From contig NC_134755.1 of NCBI RefSeq assembly GCF_050436995.1, positions 2,977,001 to 3,041,000 of the forward strand: DNA of 64,000 bases. The letters run 5' to 3'. Of the stretch, positions 1-10,200 are shown in pieces. The stretch comes from Anticarsia gemmatalis. Its lineage: Eukaryota; Arthropoda; Insecta; Lepidoptera; Erebidae. How positions within the stretch are numbered: the first letter of the stretch is position 1; every line of letters starts with the position of its first letter. The position numbers and the translations under genes were made by a program. A model generated the notes under the pieces. The model was not told the origin of the DNA. It was given only the letters and a program-made list of their open reading frames with translations, and ran no database searches.

Positions 1-903
1 TAACTTAAAGGGGACTTTTTTGCTATCAGTTCGGTATGTTTTAATGTCGTGGTGTAACCTTGGCTTCGGTATCTTGACAAAGATTAAAGATGTCTTCGCG
101 AATACACGCGTGGTGGTCTCTTAAACAATAAATATACCTAACTTGTAAACAATCATAATAAATAGTAATTTTATTTATTTTCTCTTCACAAAGGTAAGCT
201 TATGATCTAACTAAAGACTAAATGATTTTACAAAATAATACATTTGTAAAGCAAGCTCATTCGGAAGAGACTGGAGTCCATACTAGGGAATCCCTGTGTA
301 ACGGATCTCCAGGCTCCCACTCTAGGATTCACAATAGAGTGTCAAAAATGAAACATAAATTAGCCTATCAAAAGCAAGGCAAGAAAATAATCGATAACAG
401 GAATAGAATGGAATTATCAAGAGAAATAAATAAAAGGGGTGAAGATATTATGAACATATGTTATTGCTGTCCCACAGCTGGGCAAGGGGCAGTAACTAGT
501 TACTGCTGGAATAAAGCAAGGGCTTAGGTCTTTACTCCACCACGCTGGACAAACGCAGATGGGTTTTGCATACCCAAAAACTTTTTAAAGAGTTTAGGAA
601 TGTGAGATTACATAACGATGTTCTGCTTTGCCGTTAGTACAAGTGATATTATTTTAAGTCATTTTTTATTAAGTAACCTTTATTTTTTCTTATATTTAAT
701 ATAGGTACTTTCATATCGGTTTTACACAATCAAAGCAAAGCATAATAACTGTAACATAAAGATGCATAATTATGATACCGTGAGTTAACACCACGCTTGC
801 GTGTGTTATTGTTAATTGACATTCGCTGTACCAAGTTTAATCAGTTGTAATTACATACACGGCACACAGAAACTCATCCAACAGTAATAGAGTCCCATTT
901 TAC
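1..903. other. Upstream flank of the channel gene
   Basis: No gene is supported here. An open frame at 222-527 runs through a dispersed repeat fragment (468-590) and has no recognisable protein features. The frame of the channel start codon is closed upstream by TAA at 838-840, with no ATG between, so the channel start at 904 is bounded. No convincing TATA box was found; the promoter is unlocated. Confidence 0.6.
468..590 (+). repeat. Dispersed 'CCCACTGCTGGGCAAG' repeat fragment
   Basis: It contains a diverged core (cccacagctgggcaag), then 'ccaccacgctggacaa' and a 'tttgcatac' tail. The same order of motifs recurs at 15391, 21515, 42903, 51008, 53880 and 59950. This sequence is very common in lepidopteran DNA. 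The class of the parent element is not clear from the copies here. Confidence 0.6.
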
Positions 904-1097
904 ATGGATTTGTACAACTTTGTTTGGTCCACATTATTTCAATTCATAAAGAACTTAATTAGCAAAATGTATTCGGAAAGTCGGAGTACTTCATTTCTAA
1001 TTAAGTGGAAGAATAAGATCCAATATTTGAGTGATAATTGTAGTTTACATGTAGTTGGCTATGTGATTACCCCGTCGCGAGCACCTTTTATTCAAAG
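904..1097 (+). CDS. Channel gene exon 1: start and cytoplasmic N-terminus
   Basis: Residues 1-64 plus two bases of Arg65. It carries the region of the HG gating motif, here NCSLHVVGYVI at 45-55. The donor is CAAAG|GTATAG. Joining to exon 2 gives QRIFWLV, the usual entry into TM1, which supports this otherwise weakly conserved exon. Confidence 0.8.
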
Positions 1098-4000
1098 GTA
1101 TAGAGTAAAAAATGCATTAAGGCATAGGGAATAACTGGAAAGACCTTTGCCCAATCGTGAAACAAACGTTTACTAGTAGGAAAAACTAGACGTATAGTCT
1201 GTCTCTTAATTAAACTCAAAAAAACATAGATACAATTCTGGTCTGTAGTCATTTTCTTTTTCAGCCTAATTTATTGCCCATTGCTGAATATATTATAAGC
1301 CTTGCACAAAAAATAATTTAGAACGTGTACCAAGTTATTGTTATCAAATATTAATTATGAAATATTGGCTTATTATTTAAGCTCAACCTTAATTAACGAA
1401 TATGTATGAATTTCCGAGAGCAATTTCATCGCATGAATAAAGTAATTAACATTTCTGCTGTACTTGCATATATGGAACGACTACGACCGCTGGACGACGA
1501 CTCGTATCTCATGAATAAAAGACTCTTCCTTTAGATAGAAATGAGTCGGGCTAATTCAAAATTCAACTTTTCTAAAGTTATATAATAGCTTATGATTATG
1601 CCAGCGGGTTTACCAGTGCGACAGTATGTTATTTTCTAAAGAGTACTCCTGTTTTGAAACGAGTCCTCCGCTTGCTCTGTGCCAAATGTCACAATCTTCA
1701 TGATTGATAATTTCATGATATCTCCTTGCCAAATCGGTTCATCCATTTACCCCCGGTTTCTGAGTACATTTAGCGGTATATAGTTTATCTATTCAATAGC
1801 GTTTTTTTTGTATGAGTTTTGATGCTATTGAATAGATAAACTACCGTTAAATGTACCTCAGAAACCGGTGGTTAGTGTGCCAGACAAGACTACCGTTTAT
1901 AATATTGGTATAGATGGCATAGGCATACTTATACACAATTAAATTGATTATAAATATAATATTTCCAGAATCTTCTGGCTGGTAACCATCGTAGCGTGTT
2001 GTGTATGTTCTGCTAGAGTATTGGCTGGTGCCCTATCACTTTACACTTCCGAAGCAGTATCTTACTCAGTGGAGACTGACTACTTGGAGTTCGACACGCC
2101 GTTCCCTTCTATCACGATTTGTGAGAAATTCGATGAGAAACGTCTTAATAAGTATCTTCTGGAGTAAGTAGATGAGAGCACATTCTTCTTCGTTTCAATG
2201 TATGGCCATTTTTACGCGTCTTAGTGTAAAGGAGCATATTATAATGATATCAGAATACCAAATGCCTATTAGCCTTATGTAACTTAAACAATTTCACAAC
2301 ACCCGTCCGTAGTTCACCCAATGCAGGTTTGAGCCTTATAAAGTCGTCTTTATGACGTAGCCAGTATCTAAAATATTGTTTCCCCAAGCAATGAGAAGCT
2401 ACAAACATCAATAACTTACCCATATTGTAAATGACTAAAACATATTCTTGCTCTTCATTGTAGAAAGAACTACACATCAGCAATGTCCCAATTCGCCAAA
2501 GATGTAAGTTTCTGGAACGCAAAGTTCTGCAGATCATGCCTCGCGTGCAAGATGGGACACTCGTGTGTTGCTGACTTCGAAGACTTGGTCAATGGGATCA
2601 GAAGGAAATGTACTGAGCTGTTGACCAGATGTTCTTGGGGAGGACACAGTTTCCCTTGTTGTGAAAGGTAGGTGTCCAATGCTTTTGGTGTCTTAACTTT
2701 TGGAATATAATCACGTTTAATAAGGCTCTAGTAAGTAACTCACTTAGTTCGTCATACGCTGTATGAGTTGGTACCATTTCGATGTAAAATAGTTATGAGA
2801 GCTAGAAGTATAGTAGCCACACACAAGGCTTAATTTACAAATTTACTACAATTTCGCATGTAATATTTACGAATACATCATCGATATGCATCATTATTAT
2901 TTTCTTTTTCCATTTTCTAAAAAGTCTACCACATAATAAAATTTAGCCCAAAATAATTTTAATTGAATAAAATTGTATAAATGATTCATGATAATACAAT
3001 TAATATTATATTATTACTTATAAGATCTTACTAACTCATGGAATGTATAATTGCCAACTAACGACAGAATTTCTATACATAACTCATTTTAATTAACATC
3101 ATAAAGTTATAACTCCTTAATGAAACTAACAAGTTGCATTTCTGGTCGTGAATATGAACGACAATATTCAGTTTTAACTCTCCGCACTAAAATGAAATTC
3201 CCTGCTGAAACAGAAATTGTGTGCCACGGTAATAAACTGATTTTAATTAAAAGCTATCTCGTGGAGCACGTTATATTTCAGGTAGGTATATGAACTACTT
3301 TGGTGTTCGTTTAGCTCCTAGATTGAGCAAGATTTAATGAAAGAAAGTTCTCTAGCTGTGAGCTTCATTTAGCCGTGTACCTAATTTTGATGGCAATGTA
3401 CTCGTTCCTTTCGCTATCTTTTTTTGGAACACTACTACTAGCTTCATGTTCATTCCTTTCCTTACCGATTAATCATCAGACTCTTATCAAACCACTAACT
3501 TGAGGTAAGGTTTCAAAACGTGATTGTTTTACGTGTTTTAAGTACTTAAACTTATTGTAATGATATCCATCATTACTTACTCTCTAGGTTTGTTTTCAGA
3601 TATTATCGATTTGTAGATCTATAGTGCGACCTCCGCCCAGCTATTGAGAATTTGTATGAAAATTTGGCCAGCGCCTCGAGCGGACGCCATTGGAACTAAT
3701 TAGCAGTAAATTTTAAGTGTCTATCTCATTATACTCGATAGTGTAAAAACTCGCGCTACTTTTGCCTCTTTAATCAAAACCAGCCATTTATAACTCAATA
3801 TAAAATTACCTAATTGAAGTTTGGTGGTTTAATATAGTTTCTGAAACGTTAATAACAAGAGATATACAAAGGAAATGATACAGAAGGTCCGCAGAGACTA
3901 ATTAGATGTTGAATTATTCAACGTTGGGACAGATCCCAGCGGATGAAATGGACAGATACATTATTATACTGAATTGTATTCTACCGTATCTGATTTAATT

Positions 4001-6726
4001 TGAAGCTATATAGAAAGAGTATATAGTTTATGTGTTAACATTAAAGGGCTACAAGTCTCTTAGATTCAGTAACCATCAGTTTATTAATTAGCACAATGAG
4101 ATAGTTAGACTTGCATATGATGGGTGAAATTGCCTGTCCTAGTTTTTGCGTTGACGTTATTGAAATTGAACAACTATAATTAAACGTTTGTCGAGTACTC
4201 TCAATACGATATGCAAAATACGCGTTGAAGATTCGTTTAACTTCATAGATGCAAGACCGTATAGCCGTATTTATTTAAAATAGTAGAAAAAACTAGCTAT
4301 GTCTATGGCTCTTGAATATTTTTCATTTAAAAGAATATTCAGGACATATTACTCTCTCTTTGAGATAAAGAGATAACTGCTAGTATTTTTTCTTAGTCTT
4401 TCTTCTTCTTTTAAGGTTTCGTCCAATGCTGACAGAATACGGCACTTGCTTCGTGTTCAACTCTCGCTTGACAGACAACGAGACGATATACACTGTTAAC
4501 AGAAAAGTCGGTTTACCCAGCTTGAAGTTTGAAGCGATCGCGGAAGTTTCGGTAAGAACTTTAAAGCGAAATTTCTATTTAAAGTGGGTACTATTTGTAT
4601 ATTTTCTTTGAATGATAAAATTCCTGTTGAAGATGTCTTAGCAAAATAGTATTAGTCTCCTAGTTTAGACAGATATTTAATCGTGATGTAACTTGATGTG
4701 ACTAAAGTTGCAGGCGTTTTATTTATTCGTTTATTACAATCGACCGCTTGAAATATGTACATTGATATTACATTGACTAAACATGTCATAATTAATACTC
4801 GATTTCCTACACTGAATAGTAATACAGTCGTGACGTCTTGGTATCGAGTAAAATTATGCAAATATTATATTTTGTTAAAATCACAGTTGAAATGTCCTAT
4901 TCGTTTAAGCGTCCTGACTTAATGTTTATTATATTTCTTCTTGCTTCATTTTCAGATAAGAATACAGTCTTCGGATGATATCCTTAGTGTTGCCTCAGAA
5001 AATGTGCTGTACAGATTTTGTGGCGATCTGCCACTCATTACTGACTTTGAACTCGTATTGTCGGTACGTATAAGAAGAAGAATACTAAAGAAATACAAAC
5101 TTTTAAATACTTATTTTAATCACTTCAATCTTTAATCTCATATCTTTATTTAAAAATACTCACGTAGCAACTTTTCTTTAATTTTTTGCATTGGTTTTCC
5201 ATGTATGGAAATAAAAAGATCTTAAATGACCTTACGTCTAACAAAGTTAATACCTTTTCATTCTAAAGTCGCCATTTATTTTTTAGGCTGAACAAACAGT
5301 AAGCGCTCTTTCAGTACAGCGACTAGCTCCATCGAACCGCGATTGTCTGTTCAAAGACGAGCGTCCTGCGTTTGCGGAACTTTGGCCCTTCACGCAGTAT
5401 TCGTACAGCACATGTTTACTGTATTGCCGAGCTATTGTGCAAGCCGAGGTTTGCAACTGCACTCATCACTTCCTGCCTAATTTAAGTAAGTAATGTGAAA
5501 GACATAATTTTTCCACTACTTTTTTTTTCATTAGCCTAGTTGAGTGTTCTACTGCAGGGCCTGGAAATCCCTTCTTTTCCATTCAAATCAGACGATTGGC
5601 GACAAGATTCGACCAGCCCTTCTCAAATACAAAAGATAAAAAATTAAAATCGTTCGCTTCTGTCTGTGTGCGATAGATTTAAAATGTACTAAAAAGATCT
5701 CCATATGTACGATTACTACGATTTATATCAATAGATAGAGCGATTCCATAAGAAGGTTGAAGTGTACAATTTTAAAAGGTTTCGTATAAAAATTTAACTT
5801 AGTTTAAGAATTTTATTCTTATTTTTTAGATGGTATACCGAAATGTAACATCGATGGTCTTATCTGTCTGCATAAAAGAACTAAAGGTGAATAAAAAAAC
5901 GATAGCAACGTTTATTTAAATAATTTTTCATATTTGCTTTACGCAACAGAAATTTGATGTAGCTAATGCTTCGATCATTCTTAAGGTTTACTAATTATAT
6001 TAGTGACCTTTTTTTCAGATTTGGGTATTGACAAGTACAACTGCCCTATGTCCTGCGATGAAATGATGTATAAAGTTGTTTATGTAACTTGTCCGTAAGT
6101 ACCTATTTACCAATTTGTTTTTTACATATCAAAAGACACAAACCTAGTACGAGTAAAGCAAGAACAGCATTCAGTAGAATCAAATGCGTATATGTTAAGT
6201 CTGGGACTTTGCCCTATTGAATGATATGGTTTTACCATTTAAAAAAAAGCTATTTTACACCTCTAGACTTAAGCTATATTAGTGCTAATTTTACCTGAAT
6301 ATTTGCAGACGTCACCATGGCAAAGTTGGTGAAGGAGGGACCCATAGTCACGGTTCTGTAGGCGTAGTACGTCTAGCGCAACTACCTTCGCTGAGGATAC
6401 GAAGACACGCTATAAGGGAACTACTGGGACTTGTTGGTAAATAGTACTACTAATTAATATAAAGTGCAAAAAATACCTGAGTGGTCTCTATGCTTGCACC
6501 TCCAACGAAAGTGGTCGACTGACATTTCTCAGTCATATGAGTAATCAAAATAATTATCACGAGGTCTAACGCTGAAGAAAAATATTGTGATGCAGCCCAA
6601 CCCCCAAAATGTTTATTGTTTTATGTTACAGTAGACATTGGAGGTGTCATCGGAGTATTTTTTGGCGCATCACTCCTGAGCTTCATAGAAATTTTTTATT
6701 TGCTTTTCATTAGAAAATATCGTTAG
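904..6726 (+). CDS. DEG/ENaC sodium channel subunit, pickpocket-like (10 exons, 463 aa)
   Basis: Exons: 904-1097, 1969-2163, 2464-2667, 4416-4551, 4956-5063, 5287-5485, 5830-5886, 6019-6094, 6309-6436, 6632-6726. All introns are GT-AG, phases join, and coding length is 1392 nt. The family forms trimeric amiloride-sensitive cation channels in the plasma membrane; insect pickpocket members act in mechanosensation, chemosensation and liquid transport. Visible features: a cytoplasmic N-terminus of about 65 residues; TM1 at about 66-90; the FPSITIC segment after TM1; a cysteine-rich extracellular loop with RCSWGG and CCER; the family signature MLTEYGTCFVFNS at 202-214; CNCTHHFLP; and TM2 at about 433-458 with the selectivity-filter GAS at 444-446, then SFIE. 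The length is at the short end for the family. The start at 904 has an upstream in-frame stop. Oddity: the N-terminal His-Gly gating motif reads His49-Val50. The tissue and the paralogue cannot be told from sequence, so no symbol is given. The family call is very secure; exon 1 is slightly less so because its donor (GTATAG) is weak. Confidence 0.95.
1750..1871. mobile_element. Foldback MITE, copy A (intron 1 of channel gene)
   Basis: The arms are about 50 bp, begin CCCCCGGTTTCTGAG and run to TTATCTATTCAATAGCG, and face each other across a short loop. TTA lies on both sides (1747-1749 and 1872-1874), as expected of a 3-bp target duplication. That is a PIF/Harbinger habit, but no transposase is present and the class is inferred. 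Related copies are at 13875, 39990, 43998 and 46679. Confidence 0.85.
1969..2163 (+). CDS. Channel gene exon 2: TM1 and post-TM1 segment
   Basis: The acceptor is TTTCCAG|A. It encodes TM1 (IFWLVTIVACC onward) and then the extracellular TPFPSITICEKFDE stretch typical of DEG/ENaC proteins. The donor is GA|GTAAGT, phase 2. Confidence 0.95.
2464..2667 (+). CDS. Channel gene exon 3: cysteine-rich extracellular loop
   Basis: The frame is open from acceptor TGTAG to donor AG|GTAGGT. It contains FCRSCLAC and RRKCTELLTRCSWGG, ending in CCER. This is the segment that precedes the TEYG signature in pickpocket proteins. Confidence 0.95.
3626..3745 (+). repeat. Dispersed ~185-bp TIR element, partial copy
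   Basis: A diverged copy with 'aatttgtatgaaaatttg' followed by 'gcgcctcgagcgg' and a 'cagtaaattttaagtgtc' block. The best full copy is at 35219-35406. It lies inside intron 3 of the channel gene (2668-4415), which otherwise shows nothing I recognise. Confidence 0.65.
4416..4551 (+). CDS. Channel gene exon 4: TEYG signature exon
   Basis: Encodes FRPMLTEYGTCFVFNSRL, the most diagnostic block of the degenerin/ENaC family. It ends in phase 0 at TCG|GTAAGA. Confidence 0.97.
4956..5063 (+). CDS. Channel gene exon 5
   Basis: Thirty-six codons between TTTTCAG and TCG|GTACGT, phase 0 at both ends. It encodes the middle of the extracellular domain and is less conserved. Phase compatibility and an open frame support it. 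Confidence 0.92.
5287..5485 (+). CDS. Channel gene exon 6: extracellular thumb/palm cysteines
   Basis: Encodes the NRDCLFKDE block, then YSYSTCLLYC and VCNCTHHFLP, matching the family order R-x-C-x-F, Y-S-x-x-x-C and C-x-C-x-x-x-F-x-P. The donor is A|GTAAGT, phase 1. Confidence 0.96.
5553..5640 (+). repeat. Dispersed repeat fragment in intron 6
   Basis: It shares 'attcgaccagcccttctcaaatac' almost base for base with the copy at 7893-8025 (gatccgaccagtccttttcaaatac). It is a second, related lepidopteran repeat subfamily. Confidence 0.6.
5830..5886 (+). CDS. Channel gene exon 7 (57 nt micro-exon)
   Basis: Flanked by TTTTTTAG and G|GTGAAT; entry and exit phases are 1 and 1. It encodes KCNIDGLICLHKRTK, the Cys-containing segment that follows the FxP block in pickpocket proteins. 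Confidence 0.9.
6019..6094 (+). CDS. Channel gene exon 8
   Basis: The acceptor is TTTTTCAG. It encodes YNCPMSCDEMMYKV and ends CC|GTAAGT. The C-x-x-x-C pair belongs to the extracellular domain just before the palm returns to TM2. Confidence 0.94.
6309..6436 (+). CDS. Channel gene exon 9: pre-TM2 linker
   Basis: Encodes a glycine/histidine-rich extracellular stretch (RHHGKVGEGGTHSHGS at 391-406) leading to LRIRRHAIRELLGLV at the mouth of TM2. The histidine cluster is not a family hallmark. The donor is G|GTAAAT. Confidence 0.92.
6632..6726 (+). CDS. Channel gene exon 10: TM2, selectivity filter and stop
   Basis: Encodes DIGGVIGVFFGASLLSFIEI, then a very short cytoplasmic tail (RKYR) and TAG. 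The stop is followed at once by GTAAGTG, a perfect donor consensus, so a 3' UTR intron is possible. Confidence 0.96.
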
Positions 6727-6900
6727 GTAAGTGAAATATAGAAGAATGACAAGGCATCAAAACTCTTTTACAAGAATTTCTATAATCTTTAAAAAGTTTA
6801 TGGTTATACGTCTTCTTTTTGTCACCTGTATTTTTTGTTTTTGGGTAGCTTTTCGAAGAATTTTTAGCGTGCTGTGATTTTTATATAATTTTGTAAAAGA

Positions 6901-7000
6901 ATGAACCCCAAATTGTTAGTCTGTTTAAATTTACTGTGCCTTCTAGCCCTCGTCATAGGAGACAGTATCGATAATGATGAATTTGCTCAACGTCGACTAG
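6901..7000 (+). CDS. Cys-rich precursor exon 1: signal peptide
   Basis: ATG to CTA G|GTTCGT, phase 1. It holds the hydrophobic signal peptide and the start of the propeptide, IDNDEFAQRRL. A TATA-like run (tttttatataatttt) sits at 6877-6891, close to the ATG. Confidence 0.83.
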
Positions 7001-8633
7001 GTTCGTGAAGACTTTCTTGTATTTATACTATTGCTTTAACAGCTTGGTTACACGATGCATTAACCCTGCGGTGTGGCGCCGGAGCCAGGGCGGCAACGTT
7101 CTCTTATAGTTCCAACAATTTGGTAGAGACTTTTCGCATGTTTCGCGGCTGAAAGAGGTATACAATTTTTTGAATTTATAACATTTGTATCCAAAGGCTT
7201 ATCCAGCTGACGGTGGCCTATATTATTATGTTACAGCTACTTATTTGTTGTCATCTAGATAAGTCGTGCATGCCAATGCTCTCTACTTGGTTCTTGCTCT
7301 ATGCATGTATGTACATTGCTATAGCATGTCACACACAACGCGTGGGGCTGCCGAACGGCGTCACACCGCAAGCACAAATAAATTGTGGTGAAATGGCGTT
7401 ACTGTCAGGCGGCAGGAGGCCCAGTGCAATTATTGTGGCTAATATAACCCCGAAGAATTCATGTGCCTATGTTTATAATATGATGGTGTACTATTATACG
7501 GTGATATGGTTGAAATGTAGAATCAGAGACATGCATAATATTACATACACATATAATACATGTCACAAATGTGCATAATATAAATAAACTCAATGTCTTG
7601 AACGGGAACTTGTTTGGTATATTCTTACAATCATTTTTGTAAATGTTATCACTCTCAGCAATTAAACTAATTCAAGCTGTTTGTTCCATATTTCAGCTGC
7701 ACAAGACGCGTCCAACGACCAAGGTATGTTGTATTTGTTTCTAACACTACTCATTATGATCTAAGAGGGCAAACCGTACAACGACGTAAACCTTGATGAT
7801 ATCACGCTAAATCTTTAACATTTTTGCAGACTTCAACATGGAGCATTATAAGAGACGTGCGGCAGGTATGTCCATTTTTTTTCCTTAGTCTGTTTGTGTG
7901 TCCCATTGCTGGGCAAAGGACTCCCCCCTTCTCTTCCAAGTCCCTCTATCGGCGGAAAGATCCGACCAGTCCTTTTCAAATACGTCCAGGTTATCCCACC
8001 ATCTCCTGTAGGTCGATATTCCATTAATCATAAATAATTAAATATTGAACTTATCAAGTCATAAGGGAGATTTTTTACATTTACTATTCAACTATGGAGA
8101 TACAAATATCATAATGTTGTAGTCCCTGAAAGTAGAGCTTGTCAACTGGCTCTGTAGTTATCCTATGTTGAAGCATACAAATATTAATGCAAAAGTCTAT
8201 CTGTCTGATATGCTTTAACGGTAAAACTACTGCACCGAATCTCAAATTTAATGATACTACTACTAGTACTTTTAACTGCTATTTTTTCTAATATCAGCTA
8301 TGTAGTTATTAGACGTTGAAAGACATTTAAAGCTACGAGAATCAGCTTGCTGTAAACACGGAAAACATAACCAATAATCCCCTTTTTTCAACAGAATACA
8401 TGTATCCCACACACCTTTGCAACAAGACGGTATGTTCGCTCCCTTGCCCGGGCGCGGCCGCCCCCCCTCGCTGTCCGTCCAAGTTGCCAAGTTGTCACAG
8501 TGGCTGTGCCTGTACTCATTTCTGCGAAGCCAGCCTTACACAGTGTTATATGATCAAGCTTTGTGCAGACACTCAACGTAGACGGTTCTTCACCAGACGC
8601 AGGATTTCCACTACGCCTTTTAGCGAACCTTAG
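6901..8633 (+). CDS. Secreted cysteine-rich peptide precursor, unknown family (4 exons, 133 aa)
   Basis: Exons: 6901-7000, 7697-7723, 7830-7865, 8395-8633. Coding length is 402 nt, every intron is GT-AG, and every junction is phase 1. Residues 1-20 form a clear signal peptide (MNPKLLVCLNLLCLLALVIG), so secretion is predicted. Next comes a short acidic-to-basic spacer with QRR and YKRR sites that a furin-like or prohormone protease could cut. After it is a domain with ten cysteines in about 50 residues, spaced C-x4-C-x3-C-x8-C-x6-C-x3-C-x1-C-x3-C-x6-C-x5-C, and an Arg-rich tail (RRRFF, RRRIS). An in-frame TAA at 6886-6888 bounds the start. The two middle exons are tiny (27 and 36 nt) and rest on phase and splice consensus only. 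I do not recognise the family: a neuropeptide-like or protease-inhibitor-like secreted protein is possible, but nothing decides this. The ATG lies 174 bp after the channel stop on the same strand. Confidence 0.82.
7697..7723 (+). CDS. Cys-rich precursor exon 2 (27 nt)
   Basis: TATTTCAG|CTGCACAAG to CAAG|GTATGT; encodes AQDASNDQ. It is too short to support alone. The call rests on consensus splice sites and matching phase 1 on both sides; it could be optional in the transcript. Confidence 0.65.
7830..7865 (+). CDS. Cys-rich precursor exon 3 (36 nt)
   Basis: TTTTTGCAG|ACTTC to GGCAG|GTATGT; encodes FNMEHYKRRAA with a KRR processing-like site. Because its length is a multiple of three, it could be skipped without shifting the frame. 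Confidence 0.68.
7893..8025 (+). repeat. Dispersed 'CCCATTGCTGGGCAAAGGACTCC' repeat
   Basis: The left part is a canonical CCCAYTGCTGGGCAAAGG core. The right part ('gatccgaccagtcc', 'ccaccatctcctgtagg') matches another common lepidopteran repeat end. It lies in intron 3 of the peptide gene. The 60-70-residue open frames here on both strands are repeat shadows. Confidence 0.75.
8395..8633 (+). CDS. Cys-rich precursor exon 4: ten-cysteine domain and stop
   Basis: The acceptor is TTTTTTCAACAG. The open frame runs to TAG at 8631-8633 and carries all ten cysteines. The region 8430-8480 is strikingly GC-rich (codes for PCPGAAAPPRC), unlike its surroundings. A GTATGT sits in frame right after the second cysteine's Thr codon and could act as an alternative donor, but the cysteine-dense frame beyond it argues for retention. 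Confidence 0.85.
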
Positions 8634-8958
8634 ATAGAATCTTCTTGCTTGAAAAGTACAATTGTATGCAGTCAATGTGTTTGAAATTATAAAGTAGTAT
8701 TGTCATATTGGAGTCTATTTTTTTAAATTATGGAGTCATATATTATGATGCAAGATTATATTAGTATTTTGCAGTACTGTGGGACGGGTGTAGTGTGATT
8801 TTGATTGTATAAAAAGAAAATGTTTTTTTTAACACGAAAGATTAATTTGTATTTGCCATTATCTATAAATAACTTGTAACAATATACTGATCAGCATAGT
8901 TAATGAATGAATATGTTTACACAGTCACGGGTATACTACTCTTTTATGGATGAGAACA

Positions 8959-9251
8959 AATAAATAACCGTTATTGTAAATGTATTATGATCACATAGTG
9001 ATTGTTAAATTTGTTAGCAAACAGTATCGTTGTTCCTTAACGTATGTTTTAAGCTGTAACTTTGTATACATATTTATGCTTGGGATTGTATTGTACAAAA
9101 CTGTATAGACAGATGGAAATATTCGCAGTCCATGCTCATATAATTAATTTGAGTGAAGTGAAATGTGTACGCAAATTTTGAATTAAATAAAATGTGAATT
9201 CGTAAGTTGTAAATTTTCAAATTGTTTCTAAGATTATTTCTCGGCAATAAA
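8959..9251 (+). promoter_or_regulatory. Candidate poly(A) signals for the cysteine-rich gene
   Basis: AATAAA occurs at 8959-8964, 9186-9191 and 9246-9251, which is 330-610 bp after the stop. The sequence alone does not show which is used, or whether channel-gene transcripts also end here. Confidence 0.45.
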
Positions 9252-10200
9252 TATCTTTAGTTTATCTGAGACTGCTTTTTCTTTTACTTTTTATTAGATA
9301 CATGTCATCACATATTTTAGGTAACTAAAACAATACAATAATTTCGCAAAAACATGGAAAAGTCTTTTGTATTTGTTCTAATATTATGAAGTCCCAGGTA
9401 CAGATATATTGATTCGGACCGAAATAAACCTTTATGACTACATGCTTCTACTTCCATTTTATAACAGATTTGATCTGCACGGGTGATATTAGCTGGGTTT
9501 AACTCTTAAAGAAGATCGGCAGATTTCGTACAGCTTAAAGTTGGTGTTGTTTCGTTACAGAATTTGTACCACTTATTAAGGGGGCTAAGTCACTTATTTT
9601 TATTTGGGAGTATTATTTTTAGAAGTCCGGACTAATTAATTGTTGACAACTAAAGAAGAAGAAAATCTCATGAGACGTCACTGTTAGTCTGACGTCTACG
9701 CATCCGCTAATGTGCTGTTGTTTTGGATTGTGGTTTGACTGCATCTGAGCAATTTAGCGAACTATCGGGGCTTCTTAAAATGGACATAACTTTTACCTCC
9801 CAACTTTAAAAATATAATTTTAATAATTTTATAAGCTGTACGAATTCTTCATACAAACCTGCCGTTCGCCTTTGATGTTCTTTCTATAAAATTTTACATC
9901 CCACGCTAAGAATTATTTAAACATATTTTTATTTCACACCACAGTAAACTATTACATACATTTTCTTTAAAAACATGCGATCTAATTCTAGACTTCTCAC
10001 ACATTTTATTACCACTGGTGTTATCATTGGACAGTATCGATGTTTTCATATCAATATTATAGCGTTATTCGTAGGCGTCTAGATATAACATTAAAAATAG
10101 TTTGCAAACGTCATACTATCTTGTTTTTTCAAAAGCATTAGATTAAAAAATGTTTAACAACTATAATCGGGACGTTACAAACGTGCGAATTACGTCATAA
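9252..10200. other. Non-coding stretch without recognised content
   Basis: AT-rich sequence with no open frame worth reporting and no repeat that I can tie to another place in the window. Confidence 0.5.

Noticed and set aside
222..527. 101-codon open frame near the left edge
   Set aside because: It runs into a dispersed repeat and shows no protein-like features.
7213..7578. 121-codon open frame between the first two exons of the cysteine-rich gene
   Set aside because: It lies wholly in intron 1, has no signal, domain or splice support, and mixes low-complexity stretches. It is best read as a chance frame.
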